From the NCBI GenBank assembly GCA_033977485.1, contig CM066983.1, positions 108,467,580-108,531,579 on the forward strand: 64,000 nt of DNA. Reading direction: 5' to 3'. Numbering within the stretch: the stretch's first letter is position 1; each line of letters begins with the position of its first letter. This DNA is from Hydrangea macrophylla. Its lineage: Eukaryota > Streptophyta > Magnoliopsida > Cornales > Hydrangeaceae. Below, in pieces: positions 35,926 to 47,036 of this stretch. The notes beneath the pieces are model-generated. The model had not been told where the DNA came from. It did not search any database and was given only the letters and a program-made list of their open reading frames with translations. The position numbers and the translations under genes are program-made.

Positions 35926-37443
35926 ATGCTCACTGGAAATGAGTCTTTCAGTACAAATAAGATGGTTGCCCCATTACACGGTGGAAAAACAAGATTTAAA
36001 TCTTTTTACATCACTACCAAACTCCTTAAAAATTCATATGCAGTTCCTAATCTGTATCCTCAAAATGGGCATGTTGGCCATGCATTACACAGTATGTGCA
36101 CAAAGAAGAAAAATATAGTAATATTGACAAAAAGAATTTCTGATTACTCATTAAAAGGACTAGTTGATCATGCAAGGAGACTATTTGATCAAATGGGTCA
36201 GAGAGATTCTGTTTCTTGGAATGTGATGATCAGAGGTTACATTGAAAATAATAGAATTGCAGACGCAAGGGACCTGTTTGACGAAATGCCTGAAAAGAAC
36301 TCTGTTTCTTGGAGTTCCATGATCATGGCCTATGCCAAAGAAAGAAAGACACACATTGCACTGAAACTATTTGTTGTACTGCCAGATAAAGATGTAGTCA
36401 GCTGTACGGCTATTGTTACTGCGTTATCTCAGGACTCGCGGATTGAAGAAGCGTGGCATTTGTTTAAGGAGATGCCAAAACCCAACTCGGTTTCATGGTC
36501 TTCGATCATATCGGGGTTTCAGCAAAATGGATTTACTGCTAAAACTTTAGATGTGTTTAAAGAAATGTTGTTAGTAGGAGTTGAACCAGCTCCACATTCT
36601 TTGACTAGTGCATTAGCTGCTTCTGCTGATCTTGCTATGCTTTCGGTGAGTGAACAAGTCTATGCTCAGATCCTTAAAAGAGGATTTGGTAGCAACACCC
36701 ACATTGGAAATTCAGCCATTTCTGTGTTCATTAAATCGGGTAGTTTTAATAATGCAAGGCGGGTTTTCGTGGACTTTCCTCAACCTGATATTGTTACATG
36801 GAATTCTATGATTATGGGCTTTGGGCAGCATGGCTATGGTATAGAGGCAATTATGTTTTTTCATCAAATGCAGAAATTTCATTTTTTGCCCGACCGTATT
36901 AGTTTTTTGGGAGTATTACATGGTTGTAGCCATTGCGGGTTTGTAGAGGAAGGGAAGCGGTACTTTCGCTGTATGGAGATGGAATATGGGATTCGACCAG
37001 GGACCGAACACTATGCCCTTATGGTTGACCTATTTGCACGTGCCGGGTTGCTTAAAGAAGCTTATGAGACTATACTGGAAATGCCCTTTGAGCCCACACC
37101 TATCTTTTGGAGAACCTTGTTGAATGGTTGTAGGATTTGGGGAGATATGGAATTGGGTATTTATGCGGTCAATCAAGTTTTGAAACTTGAACCGTATAAC
37201 TCGAGTGCTTGCTTGATGGCTATTGACATTTATGCCTCGGGTGGGAGGTGGAAAGAGGTGGTGGAGATGAGGAGGCATATAAGGGGAAGACAAGCAAGAA
37301 AGGAGTTGGGCTGCAGTTGGGTTGACATAAAAGGTTTGAATCATATATTCACTACTAGGGATAGAACTCATTCAGAATTAGACCTCATTTACCCAACTCT
37401 TGAGTTATTGTATAGTGATATAACTGACAATGTAAGTGTTTGA
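35926..37443 (+). CDS. Pentatricopeptide repeat protein, PLS class, E-type end
   Basis: 505 codons, no intron, ATG 35926 to TGA. About nine degenerate 31-36-residue PPR motifs run from residue about 70 (GLVDHARRLFDQMGQRD, SVSWNVMIRGYIENNR, SVSWSSMIMAYAK, SVSWSSIISGFQQNGF, IVTWNSMIMGFGQHG, TEHYALMVDLFARAGLL). They are followed by an E/E+-like C terminus (FWRTLLNGCR...LEPYNSS...KELGCSWVDIKG) and no DYW deaminase domain. Proteins of this class bind specific organelle RNAs and mostly guide C-to-U editing with partner proteins. The N terminus is basic and Ser/Thr-containing and may be a mitochondrial or plastid presequence; the next in-frame Met (codon 13) is an alternative start. The protein is rather short for the class, so loss of N-terminal repeats is possible. 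I cannot name the ortholog. Confidence 0.88.
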   Translation: MLTGNESFSTNKMVAPLHGGKTRFKSFYITTKLLKNSYAVPNLYPQNGHVGHALHSMCTKKKNIVILTKRISDYSLKGLVDHARRLFDQMGQRDSVSWNVMIRGYIENNRIADARDLFDEMPEKNSVSWSSMIMAYAKERKTHIALKLFVVLPDKDVVSCTAIVTALSQDSRIEEAWHLFKEMPKPNSVSWSSIISGFQQNGFTAKTLDVFKEMLLVGVEPAPHSLTSALAASADLAMLSVSEQVYAQILKRGFGSNTHIGNSAISVFIKSGSFNNARRVFVDFPQPDIVTWNSMIMGFGQHGYGIEAIMFFHQMQKFHFLPDRISFLGVLHGCSHCGFVEEGKRYFRCMEMEYGIRPGTEHYALMVDLFARAGLLKEAYETILEMPFEPTPIFWRTLLNGCRIWGDMELGIYAVNQVLKLEPYNSSACLMAIDIYASGGRWKEVVEMRRHIRGRQARKELGCSWVDIKGLNHIFTTRDRTHSELDLIYPTLELLYSDITDNVSV

Positions 37444-37538
37444 AACGTTGAATTCATGGAGATAGGAGAGGCGTTGAGCCTTGATTAAGAATCAAGAATA
37501 CTAAGGTTCTTAATAGCCAATGACTAAATTCGGGAAAC

Positions 37539-37686
37539 GATAAAAGTCCATTCCAGATAAAAATCCGAGAAGATCGATTAAGATGTTTTGGACACGTAAG
37601 AAGACTAGTCAGGATAAAAGTCCATTCCAGATAAAAATACGAGAAGATCGATTAAGATGTTTTGGACACGTAAGAAGACCAGTTAG
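37539..37686 (+). repeat. 74-bp tandem duplication within the LINE tail
   Basis: Units 37539-37612 and 37613-37686, both starting GATAAAAGTCCATTCC, differ at about four positions. Confidence 0.92.
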
Positions 37687-37830
37687 GATGATTCACAGTA
37701 CCCAATTGAGGGTAGTGCAAGGAATAGGGGAAGTTAACAGTATGGCCTATAGTGACAAAGAATTTGAGAAGGCTTGGACTCCATGTATTGGGCTGCAGGC
37801 CCAAAGGCACATTCTAAAAGGTATGTAGAA
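37539..37830 (+). mobile_element. LINE (L1-type) 3' ORF2 fragment
   Basis: A short frame encodes KIREDRLRCFGHVRR, the conserved C-terminal tail of plant LINE reverse transcriptases (RLRWFGHV-type motif). The motif occurs twice because of the 74-bp tandem duplication. There is no RT core, so this is a 5'-truncated relic just downstream of the PPR gene. Confidence 0.7.
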
Positions 37831-40800
37831 GTTTTGGTTGCTTTACATCTTATTTTTGTATTTGCACACCATATTCAAAAGATGGTTGCCTGCCTGTCTT
37901 TGGTAGGGACTTGTTTGGGACTAACCATGCTTTAAGTAGTCTCTCCCCTACTTTACTTATATTGCAGAAGGTATATGCACTGATCTAAACTATTGTTGAA
38001 CCATGTAAAAACTTACAATGTAAAAAATTTCCTGTTTACTTTTTAATTAATTCATCATTTTACCACCACCACACATATAATCATGCCCTATGGGAATATC
38101 AATTTATCTGTATATCCAAAATAAACTATTAGTTTTTATCTTGAAAAAGAATGGTCACAAAAACAACCAGTTTGACCAAAAAAGTTCTCCAAAACCCAGG
38201 CATGAGAGTGCTTCATTAGGAAATGATTATCTCCTTCAAAAAAGTTGGGGGCAATCATGCTTGTAAGTCTTACTGTGAAATGAGTATGCGGAAGTCTTTG
38301 CATTCAAAAACTTGGTTTATTGGAGTTTGTTAAATGAGTTCCAGGCTTTTTGCAAGTGGTTTGAATTAACCACAGAGACAGAAAACTGTGACTTCAATGA
38401 TTCTTCAAGAACTTTTAGCTTTATTATCTTTGACTTGAAGCCAAAGAGAAGTATCTTAATACTAAACTATTTATGCTTTTAGTGTATGTTCATTTGTGAT
38501 TTGTGCTTTTAATTTTGTTCTTTGTGCATGCTAAATTTTGAATCACCCACATGGGTTTTCATCCTCTACTTGTTAGTACTATTTTAAAGATCCAATTGCA
38601 AAGAGAAGATGAGTCCAAATGGTGGAGTCTTTCATGAGAAGGAAAGCTTCATTTATACCAAGGAAAATCAAAACATGAAAGAAAAGGTTTTTCTTTGAAA
38701 AGCCTGCTTGAGATGGAAAGTGAAGGTGGTAGACAAAGTGATGAGGCTGAAACATAAAATAGTTTCTAAAAAGAGGGACAAGATCAAGAAAGGTGGAAAC
38801 ATTTATGGGCCCCAAAACCTAGTCAGACACCTCCATATATCTTTTGTATCACAGTTTCTTTATTAATGTTTAATTATATATGCAGATATACATTTACTAT
38901 GACAACAACCAAAAAAAAAAAAAAAAAAGGGCCTTTAGTTTCTTGTCACACTAGAACTCCTTTCGGTGAGAAGCTTTGCTACATAGTCAGCATAAAATGG
39001 CCCACTTTGACTGTTTGCTGATTGACTTGGCTCAGTCTTTAATTTGGATTTGTAACCAGAAGTCTTGAATAATTTTCTCTTCAAATTCATCAGATCCACA
39101 AGCGGAACTTGAATCCATTTCCTTTGATGTATTATATTCTGTATCACACATAAATATAATGAAACTTTGTACTATATGTTAGTATCCTTGTAAGACATTC
39201 ATTCAATACATTTCAGTTGCCATTTTTTGAATTCAATCTCTCCATTTTAGAACTGTGTCTCCAACTTTTAAAAAAAAATAAAAAAATTTAAGGCCACAGC
39301 CACAGGCATGCATGGCCGTCATTTTGGACCAATGCATGGTGCCAATGACCAAATTCTGCATGTGAGAGAGACAATTGATTCTTTGCATCTTTTGAATGAT
39401 ATATATCTAGTTAGTTGAACATACTCAAGAACAAGAACATGCATACCAAAAATTGAAAAAAAAAAAAAAAAACACTTTATTAGCCTTAATTCATTCAACA
39501 AAGCTACTTCATGCTTCCATGTGAAGAAATGGCAAAAAATTTTTGAAAAGATCATAATGCATGCAAACTCACATTCCAATGTAAATGCTTATTTCTATAA
39601 ACTAAATAAAAAATAGAAATGATAATGATGATAGTTTCATTTTGGTAAGACATTTTGTTTTTTTGTTTTTTTGTTTTTTTTTTTTATGTGCATTGAGCTT
39701 TCTTCTAGTGAATTACTACCATGTTAGTTGATAATGTTATAAGTGGTACATGAAGGGTTTGTTGCTACTACCAACTCATAAAAGAATTCAATTTGCATCC
39801 AGATTCTAAACCCTCTTTCTTTGATTTTCAATTATCAGTCATTTAGGCTCTGTTTTGATTCACACCTTTTTTAGCTGGTAAATGGGAAATATAGCAAGAA
39901 AAAGAAATGCTTAGGTTAAAAATGAATTTAAAAAAAAATATTTGAATATTGTGAATCACTGCCCTTCATATTGTCTCGGTTTCTGCATTTCTTATCTTAT
40001 TTAAGCATGGAGTAAAGCACAAATAAAAGACTATACGGAACTAGTTTTCATTCTCGTTTTTTTTTTTTTTTTTTGTTTTTTTTTTTTTTGTTTTTCTCTA
40101 AATATGCAAACCAAACATGCCTCAGGGTGAACTAATAATATTGGTCCCACCGGTAAGATCTTATGTTTGAATTAAGGGGATATAATTTTGGCTGGTTGCA
40201 CTGATCTTGATTTTGGAGATGAAAATTCTCAAACAATCTGTTGTTACTCTCCATCATATAATCTGGTGCATGTTTTTTGAAAGCCTAAATTTTTGGGATT
40301 TAGAGAGAAATCTTGGACTATAAAGTGGTTGCCCACATGGTAGCTTTACCCTTTAGGCTTGGCTTTGCTCATCCTATAGTTTGAAGAGTCTAATTAATCA
40401 ACAAGAAAACAATGCTCTTAGTTTGACTTTTAAAACCGTACTAACTGTCACGTTCTGTTCATTAGAACTGCTAATATATCCAATTAGTTTGGTGGGGTCA
40501 TGTTATCTCATGACATCATCTTTTTTTTTTCTTTTTTTTAAAATCAAATTGTGATTAGTATTTTTTTTAATATTAACAATTCACTGGTTGATAACTTGAT
40601 AATTTTCATTTCAAGATTGTTAATTTCTTCTCCTTTACACCTCAACCAGATCTTTTTACAATATTTGGATAAAGTGATTTTATCTTTGTTTTTGACCCAA
40701 AAAAGAAAAAAGAATACGGAGTATTATATCTTAGTTAAGGAAAATTAGAACTCTATTTAATTGATTTGGGTACTGTGACTATGATCAATGTTTATTAAGT

Positions 40801-41050
40801 TATAGGCACGAGAGAAAATATATTAAGGTTTTGTTCAGACGTACTTTAATACAATAATTACATTTTTACATAGTATGTTTTGATTAAAAAAATGATAACT
40901 TGGTAATTCATTTACTAAATTTTGCTAATCTCTGAACAAAATTATCCATAATCACTCTAAAGTGCAGCATATTCAGATTCAAAGAAGCTATCGACAATTT
41001 GACATTGCAACCATTCCAACAATCTTCACACTGTGGAGTCAAAAAGCAAT
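37831..41050. other. Gene-free spacer
   Basis: AT-rich, with A or T homopolymers at 38911-38928, 39460-39472, 39661-39685 and 40059-40089. One possible small coding remnant lies on the minus strand (38935-39150). Nothing else is supported. Confidence 0.5.
38935..39150 (-). pseudogene. Unrecognised coding-like fragment
   Basis: On the minus strand a splice-acceptor-like TGTGTGATACAG at about 39150 precedes two overlapping readable frames. One gives WIQVPLVDLMNLKRKLFK and ends SGPFYADYVAKLLTERSSS; the other starts MDSSSACGSDEFEEKIIQDF. Composition is less AT-biased than the surroundings. I do not recognise either. It could be a terminal exon or a transposon-derived remnant; chance is also possible. 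Confidence 0.25.

Positions 41051-41083
<33 letters not shown>
41051..41083. repeat. (CT)n microsatellite
   Basis: Uninterrupted CT repeat of about 33 bases. Confidence 0.9.
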
Positions 41084-41086
<3 letters not shown>

Positions 41087-41405
41087 ACCAAGCAATGATC
41101 CAATTCCTTGAAATTAGGCTTTGTTGCATCCAAATTAGGACTCCCCTGAATCACTACCGGCAACCCCATTTGATTGCTGACGTGGCACATCAAGTAGAAG
41201 AGATGCCAGAGGACCCACAAACCTAGCCAAACTGCCAAACTGCCAAACTACCACAGAAAAAAAAAAAAAAAAAAAAGGAGAGAGAGAAATGTCTATTGGT
41301 TCACAGAATCACACAAAATGGGATTTGTCTTCTTGTGCCACAGTAGCATCCCCTGTTTCTCGAATATTCCAAGCAATCTCTGCTGTTTATCCAGATGGTC
41401 CATAA

Positions 41406-41408
<3 letters not shown>

Positions 41409-41467
<59 letters not shown>

Positions 41468-41478
41468 TTATTTATGGG

Positions 41479-41509
<31 letters not shown>

Positions 41510-41510
41510 T
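41409..41510. repeat. Compound (CT)n(CA)n...(TTA)n microsatellite
   Basis: CT repeats pass directly into CA repeats, and after a short gap into TTA repeats. Confidence 0.93.
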
Positions 41511-41530
41511 TTGCTGTTGATAAAAAGATG

Positions 41531-41702
41531 AGAAATATTTGGTACACACACTTTTTGACACACTTTTTGACACACTATGCTTTAAACACATGTATCTTGT
41601 GCTGTTTGAATTTTTTTACACTTTTCTATGCACCACTTACACAACACAGGGTACATGTATTTAAAGTTGTGTGTCAAAAATTGTGTGTATGTAGCATTAC
41701 TC
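41531..41702. mobile_element. Foldback MITE, family B, copy 2
   Basis: The arms GGTACACACACTTTTTGACAC and GTGTCAAAAATTGTGTGTATG pair with each other. It is the same element as 7681-7849 and 49483-49654. Confidence 0.8.
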
Positions 41703-41754
41703 TAAAAAGATATGGCAAATGAAGCAGTAGTGTAGCCATAAATTTATCAATAAT

Positions 41755-42166
41755 AACCAAATCCTTGGTAGCCCAACAAGGGAGGCGGACCAAGACAGAG
41801 GGGTGTTCTATCCTCTTGGTCTTGTGTTCGAAACTTCGTATGGGTAAATATTAAGGATTTGGCCAGGGCCTTTGGTCTCCCAAATGGAGGTTATGAGTTC
41901 GAAATCCCCCAGGGGTCGTGCAAGCAAGTTGGAGGGATGAATCTCAAGATGGATTTTAAAAATGTCCAGCTTGGTGTGGGTTCAGATCCTACCGCTAGCT
42001 TGCCTCCCTGATTTACCTGGTGCGTGTGTTGTGGGGTCGGTGCACGTGTCCGGGGTTTGCCCCTTGTTCTACTCCGATAAAAACGACAATAGGTATCGAT
42101 CCCGAAGTCGCGAAGGACAGACATGGGAATTTATCCTCGTATTCCAAAAAATAAATAAATAAATAA
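41755..42166 (+). mobile_element. Composite tRNA-derived SINE with 17-bp target duplication
   Basis: The identical flanks ATAAATTTATCAATAAT (41738-41754 and 42167-42183) prove a target-primed insertion. The 412-bp body starts near CCTTGGTAGCCC (A-box-like) and holds three B-box-like motifs: GTTCGAAACTT (about 41828), GTTCGAAATCCC (about 41899) and GGTTCAGATCC (about 41980). It ends in an (AAAT)n tail. No open frame with domain support is present. The three heads suggest fusion of several tRNA-derived units. Confidence 0.82.
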
Positions 42167-42177
42167 ATAAATTTATC

Positions 42178-42356
42178 AATAATGTTTGGGGCACCAAATG
42201 ACACAAAGAATTTCCACAAAATAAGTGAAAAGTTTATGTAGCACAGTTCAATTAACCATTATTTCCATTAATTACTAGTGGGTCCCAGTGTACCACATAA
42301 ACTTTTCACTCATTTTGTGAAAGTTCTTTGTGTCCTTTAGTGCCCCAAACATTATT
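42178..42356. mobile_element. Foldback MITE beside the SINE
   Basis: The ends AATAATGTTTGGGGCAC and GTGCCCCAAACATTATT are complementary, and the arms of about 60 bases pair almost throughout. Its first bases are shared with the SINE target duplication, so the SINE landed at the edge of this older element. Confidence 0.85.
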
Positions 42357-42554
42357 CTAAATTTATTTCACTGATGTTAATTAATCCCCTTACTAGTTAC
42401 TAGTAGAAACTAGGAGTAAGATATTTTGTTGAGAAATGTGTTCAATTTTAAATTTTAACAGAGTTAAATGATAAAAATGGCACTATTCTTTTTGTTTGAC
42501 TTTTATTTCAGTGTGGTCATTCTAGAAAAAATAAGTGCCGATACATATAAGAGC

Positions 42555-42742
42555 AATGATAGATGCACAACAAAAACCCACAACCAATTGCACAACCTGC
42601 TTAAAAAAATTGGACTTCGTGCTGAAAAAGCTGTACACCCTTTTTTTTGTCTTTTTGTATGTACAGCTTTTTCAGCACAAAGTCTAATATTTTTAAGCAG
42701 GTTATGCAATTAGTTGTGGATTTTTGTTGTGCATCTATCATT
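42555..42742. mobile_element. Foldback element with 83-base arms
   Basis: The left arm 42555-42637 (AATGATAGATGCACAACAAA...) and right arm 42660-42742 are complementary with only about eight mismatches, around a 22-base T-rich loop. It is probably a MITE; it could also form a pre-miRNA-like transcript. Confidence 0.85.
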
Positions 42743-43088
42743 CCTCATACATATAATATTACCACTTCGTTTGCTTTCGATGTAAAATATTCTCAAAAAA
42801 TGCTATCATATAATATTATAAAATAAAAATATTTTACATTAAAACAAACGGAACATACATATAAACATTTTCCCTCCAAAATGCCCCGTCCCTAACATGA
42901 AAGGGTGATCTTTAGATGAACGTGATCACAGTAGGCCTTATTTGCTGAGAATCAATAACATATATTGGGTCTACACAGATTGTAAAGAAGGGTATGCAAG
43001 CGTTTTCTCAAGTTAGTTTTGTTACAGCCAAACGTAGCTCCACCAAACTCGCTAGTGGACGCCAAATTGGAGGCCTTGCAATACATTA

Positions 43089-43379
43089 GGCTTTGGTTCA
43101 AGGATTTAATGAGGGAAAAGAAAAGAAAATTTATAAGAATACATTTTCCTTTGTTCGACTAATAAGGAAAACAACGAGGAAAATAACAAGGAAAATAAAA
43201 TAAGTGGAGAAACATTTGAATTTTATTAGTCAATTTCCTTCTTTTTGTTTTAGTCTAAAACTCTATATTCTAAAATTCTTTAATTTTGAAGTTGTTTAAG
43301 CATGAAAGAGAGCAGAATTATTTTGTCTTCTTGTTTTCCTTTTCCCTTTCTTTCCCTCACCCCTGAACCAAACAGAGCG
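43089..43379. mobile_element. Tourist-like MITE (PIF/Harbinger)
   Basis: TTA target duplications at 43086-43088 and 43380-43382. The ends GGCTTTGGTTCAAGG and CCTGAACCAAACAGAGCG are inverted and resemble the GGCTCTGTTTGGTT termini of Tourist elements. About 290 bp, non-coding. Confidence 0.7.
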
Positions 43380-43717
43380 TTAATGATTCTCATTGGTGGA
43401 TTCAGTCAAGGCCTTGTTTGGGGCGCCTGAAAATTAGGGAACCCATCCATTACTGATACAATTGTTAAAGCAGTCCTAACATAGCGATAAAATCATTCTT
43501 CAAGTTTAGGAGCAAGGTTGTTAATGGCTCATTCGAAATGACACCTAATGAACTTGTGTAGCATTTATTCCAATTTGTGAGTTATTCCTTTTTCCTATGC
43601 GATGATTCGCATTGGTAGTTTGGAATTTAACAAAAGCAATATCCAAATGTTTGGGAGTAAAAAGTCTCTCATTTTAATTTAATTAAGTTTAAAGGAAACT
43701 TGGTTTTTTATTTATTT

Positions 43718-43722
43718 ATTTA

Positions 43723-43757
<35 letters not shown>
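43718..43757. repeat. (TTA)n microsatellite
   Basis: Repeated ATT/TTA triplets of about 40 bases, directly before the terminal-inverted-repeat element. Confidence 0.85.
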
Positions 43758-43758
<1 letters not shown>

Positions 43759-43764
43759 TTATTG

Positions 43765-44257
43765 ATTTAGATACATTTTATCCCATGTGGTTAGACCTAT
43801 TTTCACTTTACCCTTCAGTGGTTCAAAAGTGGACACTTAACCCCCTTATAGTTTTCGATTAGAATTTGTTAAGATTTCTCTCAAAAGTGATACAAACTTT
43901 AAATTTGGTCAAAAATATTAACACTTAACCCCCTTTGTGAGGTTACTTTTAGGGTCAATCCCCTATGTGGGGGTAATGCTGCCATTTAACACACTTACGT
44001 GAATAATTTTTAACACTTAACCTATTTAGGGAGCTAATTTTAGGGTTAACTGTCTATGTGAGTTTAATTTTAATACATACAGTCTCCTTGTGGGCTAATT
44101 TTAACACTTACTCCCTGTGAGGGGGTTATTTTGAGAGAAATCTTAGTAGTTTCACTTTAGTCCATAGCCACAAGGGAGTTAAGTGTCTACTTTTAAACCA
44201 TAGGGGAATAAAGTGAAAATGGTCCTAACCCCTAGGGGTGTAAAATGTAATTGACCC
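43765..44257. mobile_element. Non-autonomous terminal-inverted-repeat element (493 bp)
   Basis: The ends ATACATTTTATCCC.../...GTAAAATGTAATTGACCC are inverted over about 80 bases, including TTTTCACTTTA / TAAAGTGAAAA and GTGGACACTTAAC / TTAAGTGTCTAC. The centre has diverged repeats of an AACACTTAACC motif. No coding. It may be Mutator-like. Confidence 0.65.
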
Positions 44258-44889
44258 TTTTTTTTTTTTATCAAAACTCCATGACTAGTGAAACTTAATC
44301 GAATCAAGTCCCAGTATTTTAAGAGTTATTCATTCTAAAATTTCACATAACCAGTTCAATTTCTTTACAAAAATTTCACATAACTTTTTATAACATATTA
44401 ACTTTTTATTAGAATAAAAAAAATGGAGTTAAACCTAATACTAAAAAAAAAAAAAATTTAGAGTACTTTTCACTAAAATTTTCCAAAGGAAAAAAAAAAC
44501 TTTTGAAAAGAGACTTCAAACTTTTGTATGTGAGCAATAATTTAATATAGGCTATGGATAAAAAAGAAAGGCCTAAAAGGGTGTGTCTTGGGGGGACAAA
44601 ACATGACCACCTCTACATTCCAAATCCTTCTCCAAAATCTTGCATATAAACGTGAAATGGTGAATGAATTGTGACAAGATTTCCACAACAGAAGAAATCT
44701 GAATCAAAGATTTCATTCCTTAAATTTATATGCAACTAAGCAATTCAGCATTGTCATTTGAATTTTTCATGAATTTCCCAGAGAACAATACAAAAAACAT
44801 AAGAAAGAATATTCCGAACTTTAAACAGTTGTTTAATTTGAGGACCCTACATGTTCAAAAGTTCGCGTAACCATTTTGTGGTTAGATAT
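44258..44889. other. Gene-free AT-rich spacer
   Basis: A-rich runs and no supported coding. It ends with GATAT, the left target duplication of the next solo LTR. Confidence 0.55.
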
Positions 44890-47000
44890 TGTCACGACCT
44901 ATCTCTCTAACGTGCGAAAAGAGGACATGTGACACGCCATCAAGGCTAATCCAGTCCATTCAACAAGCGTACGCAGTGGATAAGAACATTTAAAACAACC
45001 TTGAGTATTAAAATTTTAGGAAACATTACCCTCCGAGTTGTAAAATCCGTATAAAATTGGAAACGTACGTAATTTTATTTTGAATTGAATGAACATATAT
45101 TAAAAGGGGTCCCAAAGGTACCCTAATGACCAAACAAAACTTTTAAAATATTTCCGGAAGGTATAGAAAAATGATTGGACCGGTCGAATGACCTTTAGCA
45201 GAATCCTACACAAACTGCAGAATTTTGCCTAAGGCATTACCCAACCTTACTCCTTTCATTCCTCTAAACAAGTTTACCTTATTATAAACTTCACAAGCTA
45301 CAACATGTTATCAAAACCAAAGTTTAGACTTACTAATCCATGAACAGAAACAAAAGCGGAACAAGCTAGGGCTCGTTTGGTGCAATTCACAAACTCCATC
45401 TATTTTTCCTTTAAACTTCAAAATCGATAGGTCAAGCATTCAAAACACGAATTTATGAGTTCGGATTCATTACAACATAACTAAAACGAGTTTTAAGACT
45501 TATTACAACATCATTAACACCATACTACACATTCCAAGTTAATTATATAGTTCTAGCTATTCGAAAAGTTCACTATTACAAGTCTTGGAAAAAAAAAACA
45601 TATACAAGAGAATCCCCGGTGTTCTTCGGCCTCACTCTTCACGCTTCTTTTTTCCTTTCTTCTTTTCACCTGCAATGGAGTAAATCTCCACTGCTCAGCT
45701 ATATGCTGAGTGTACAATTTCTAACATATCCATATATGACAAAACATGCTTTAACTTCATAAATCACATCAATAGTTGCTAGGGAGACAACTACACCTTC
45801 ATCCGGTAGCGGCAAGTCCAAGCCTTAAACCGCGACGTCAATGGCTAGTCCAAGCCTACAACCATTACGTCCCTAAGTGCACTGGCAAGTCCAAGCCTTA
45901 AACCATGCACAGTAGCCGTCACTACTAGAATTCTCAAATATCGAGAAGCTTACTTCGGCATGAATTTGTATAAGACGCCCCCTTTGACCCACATAACGTG
46001 CTCGCGTAAATTTAGACATGCTTTTCACATTTAAGCGCATGCATAAATAAAGGGTCTAAGATTAACACATGAATTCTGCCCGGATCACAATTTCGTCGTC
46101 AAAATATAAAACATGTATTTCACATATATTACATAGGCTAGAAATTCATACCTCGAGCTATCGTCGTATAACTTTGAGGGAACGACTAGAAGTCCGAGTA
46201 AACGCCAAATCTCCTATCCTACGCGAAACCTACAAGTTTACACGTGTTTTCCCCAATTTCTTAGATTTAGAAATTTATAAAAATTTAGCCAAACGTGGCC
46301 TAAAGACTATCAAAACGTTGCCCTTACCTTGGGGAGTTCAAATACAAATTTTGGTGAAATTCAGACGGACGAAGGGTCGCCGATTATCATCGCAAAGCCC
46401 GTAGGATCAATCTCCCTTTTCTCTCTCCTCTCTTAAGATATTATATAAAGTTTGTAAGTAATGACAACTTCATCCACTACTATTTATAGACAAACTCTTT
46501 GGAAATCGAGTTTACTTCCCCGCGAGTTTCTCAAACACCTAGTTAACTCTTGAAACTTCGCACACGTCCATTTTATAGTTTTACTAGTGAAAACCATCAA
46601 TTATAACAGTTTTCGATTAAGTCTCATTTGGATCCAAAATTACGTTCGAAAACTAAATTCTGTGAAATCTCTACATAACCTACCTTTTAATTAACGTGAC
46701 ACTCACGTTCTCACCACAGTTCTCCAAATGATCTATAACAATATCAAAATTACCAGAAAATTATACTACACAGGTATAATTCAATATTCATAAAATACCA
46801 GATAAGTCAAATAACATTTAAATCACATAAATGTCATTTACTCATGCCAATGAAATCTCGATTACCAATTACCCGTGTCTTTACTGACACCTTACCGTTA
46901 ACTCACAGTCAACCCCAAACCAATTATCAAATAATATTGATAAATTCACAAATTCAATTATGTATGATAAAACTTATGAAATTTTGGTATGGGTGTGACA
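44890..47000 (-). mobile_element. Solo LTR of the Tekay-type family (copy 3)
   Basis: Plus strand TGTCACGACCT...GGGTGTGACA, 2111 bp, with a perfect target duplication GATAT at 44885-44889 and 47001-47005. On the minus strand it aligns end to end with copy 1 at 99-2244. A TATAAATAG box (minus) lies near 46480-46490, and part of the palindromic module, GACCGGTCGAA, near 45179-45189. No internal domain is left. Both termini are intact, so it looks younger than copy 1. Confidence 0.95.
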
Positions 47001-47036
47001 GATATCAAGGCTCTGTTTGGTTTAGATAGAGAAAAA

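Noticed and set aside
36120..36900. DYW-type editing deaminase in the PPR protein
   Set aside because: The C terminus lacks the HxE and CxxC zinc signature and the final DYW tripeptide; only E-type motifs are seen.
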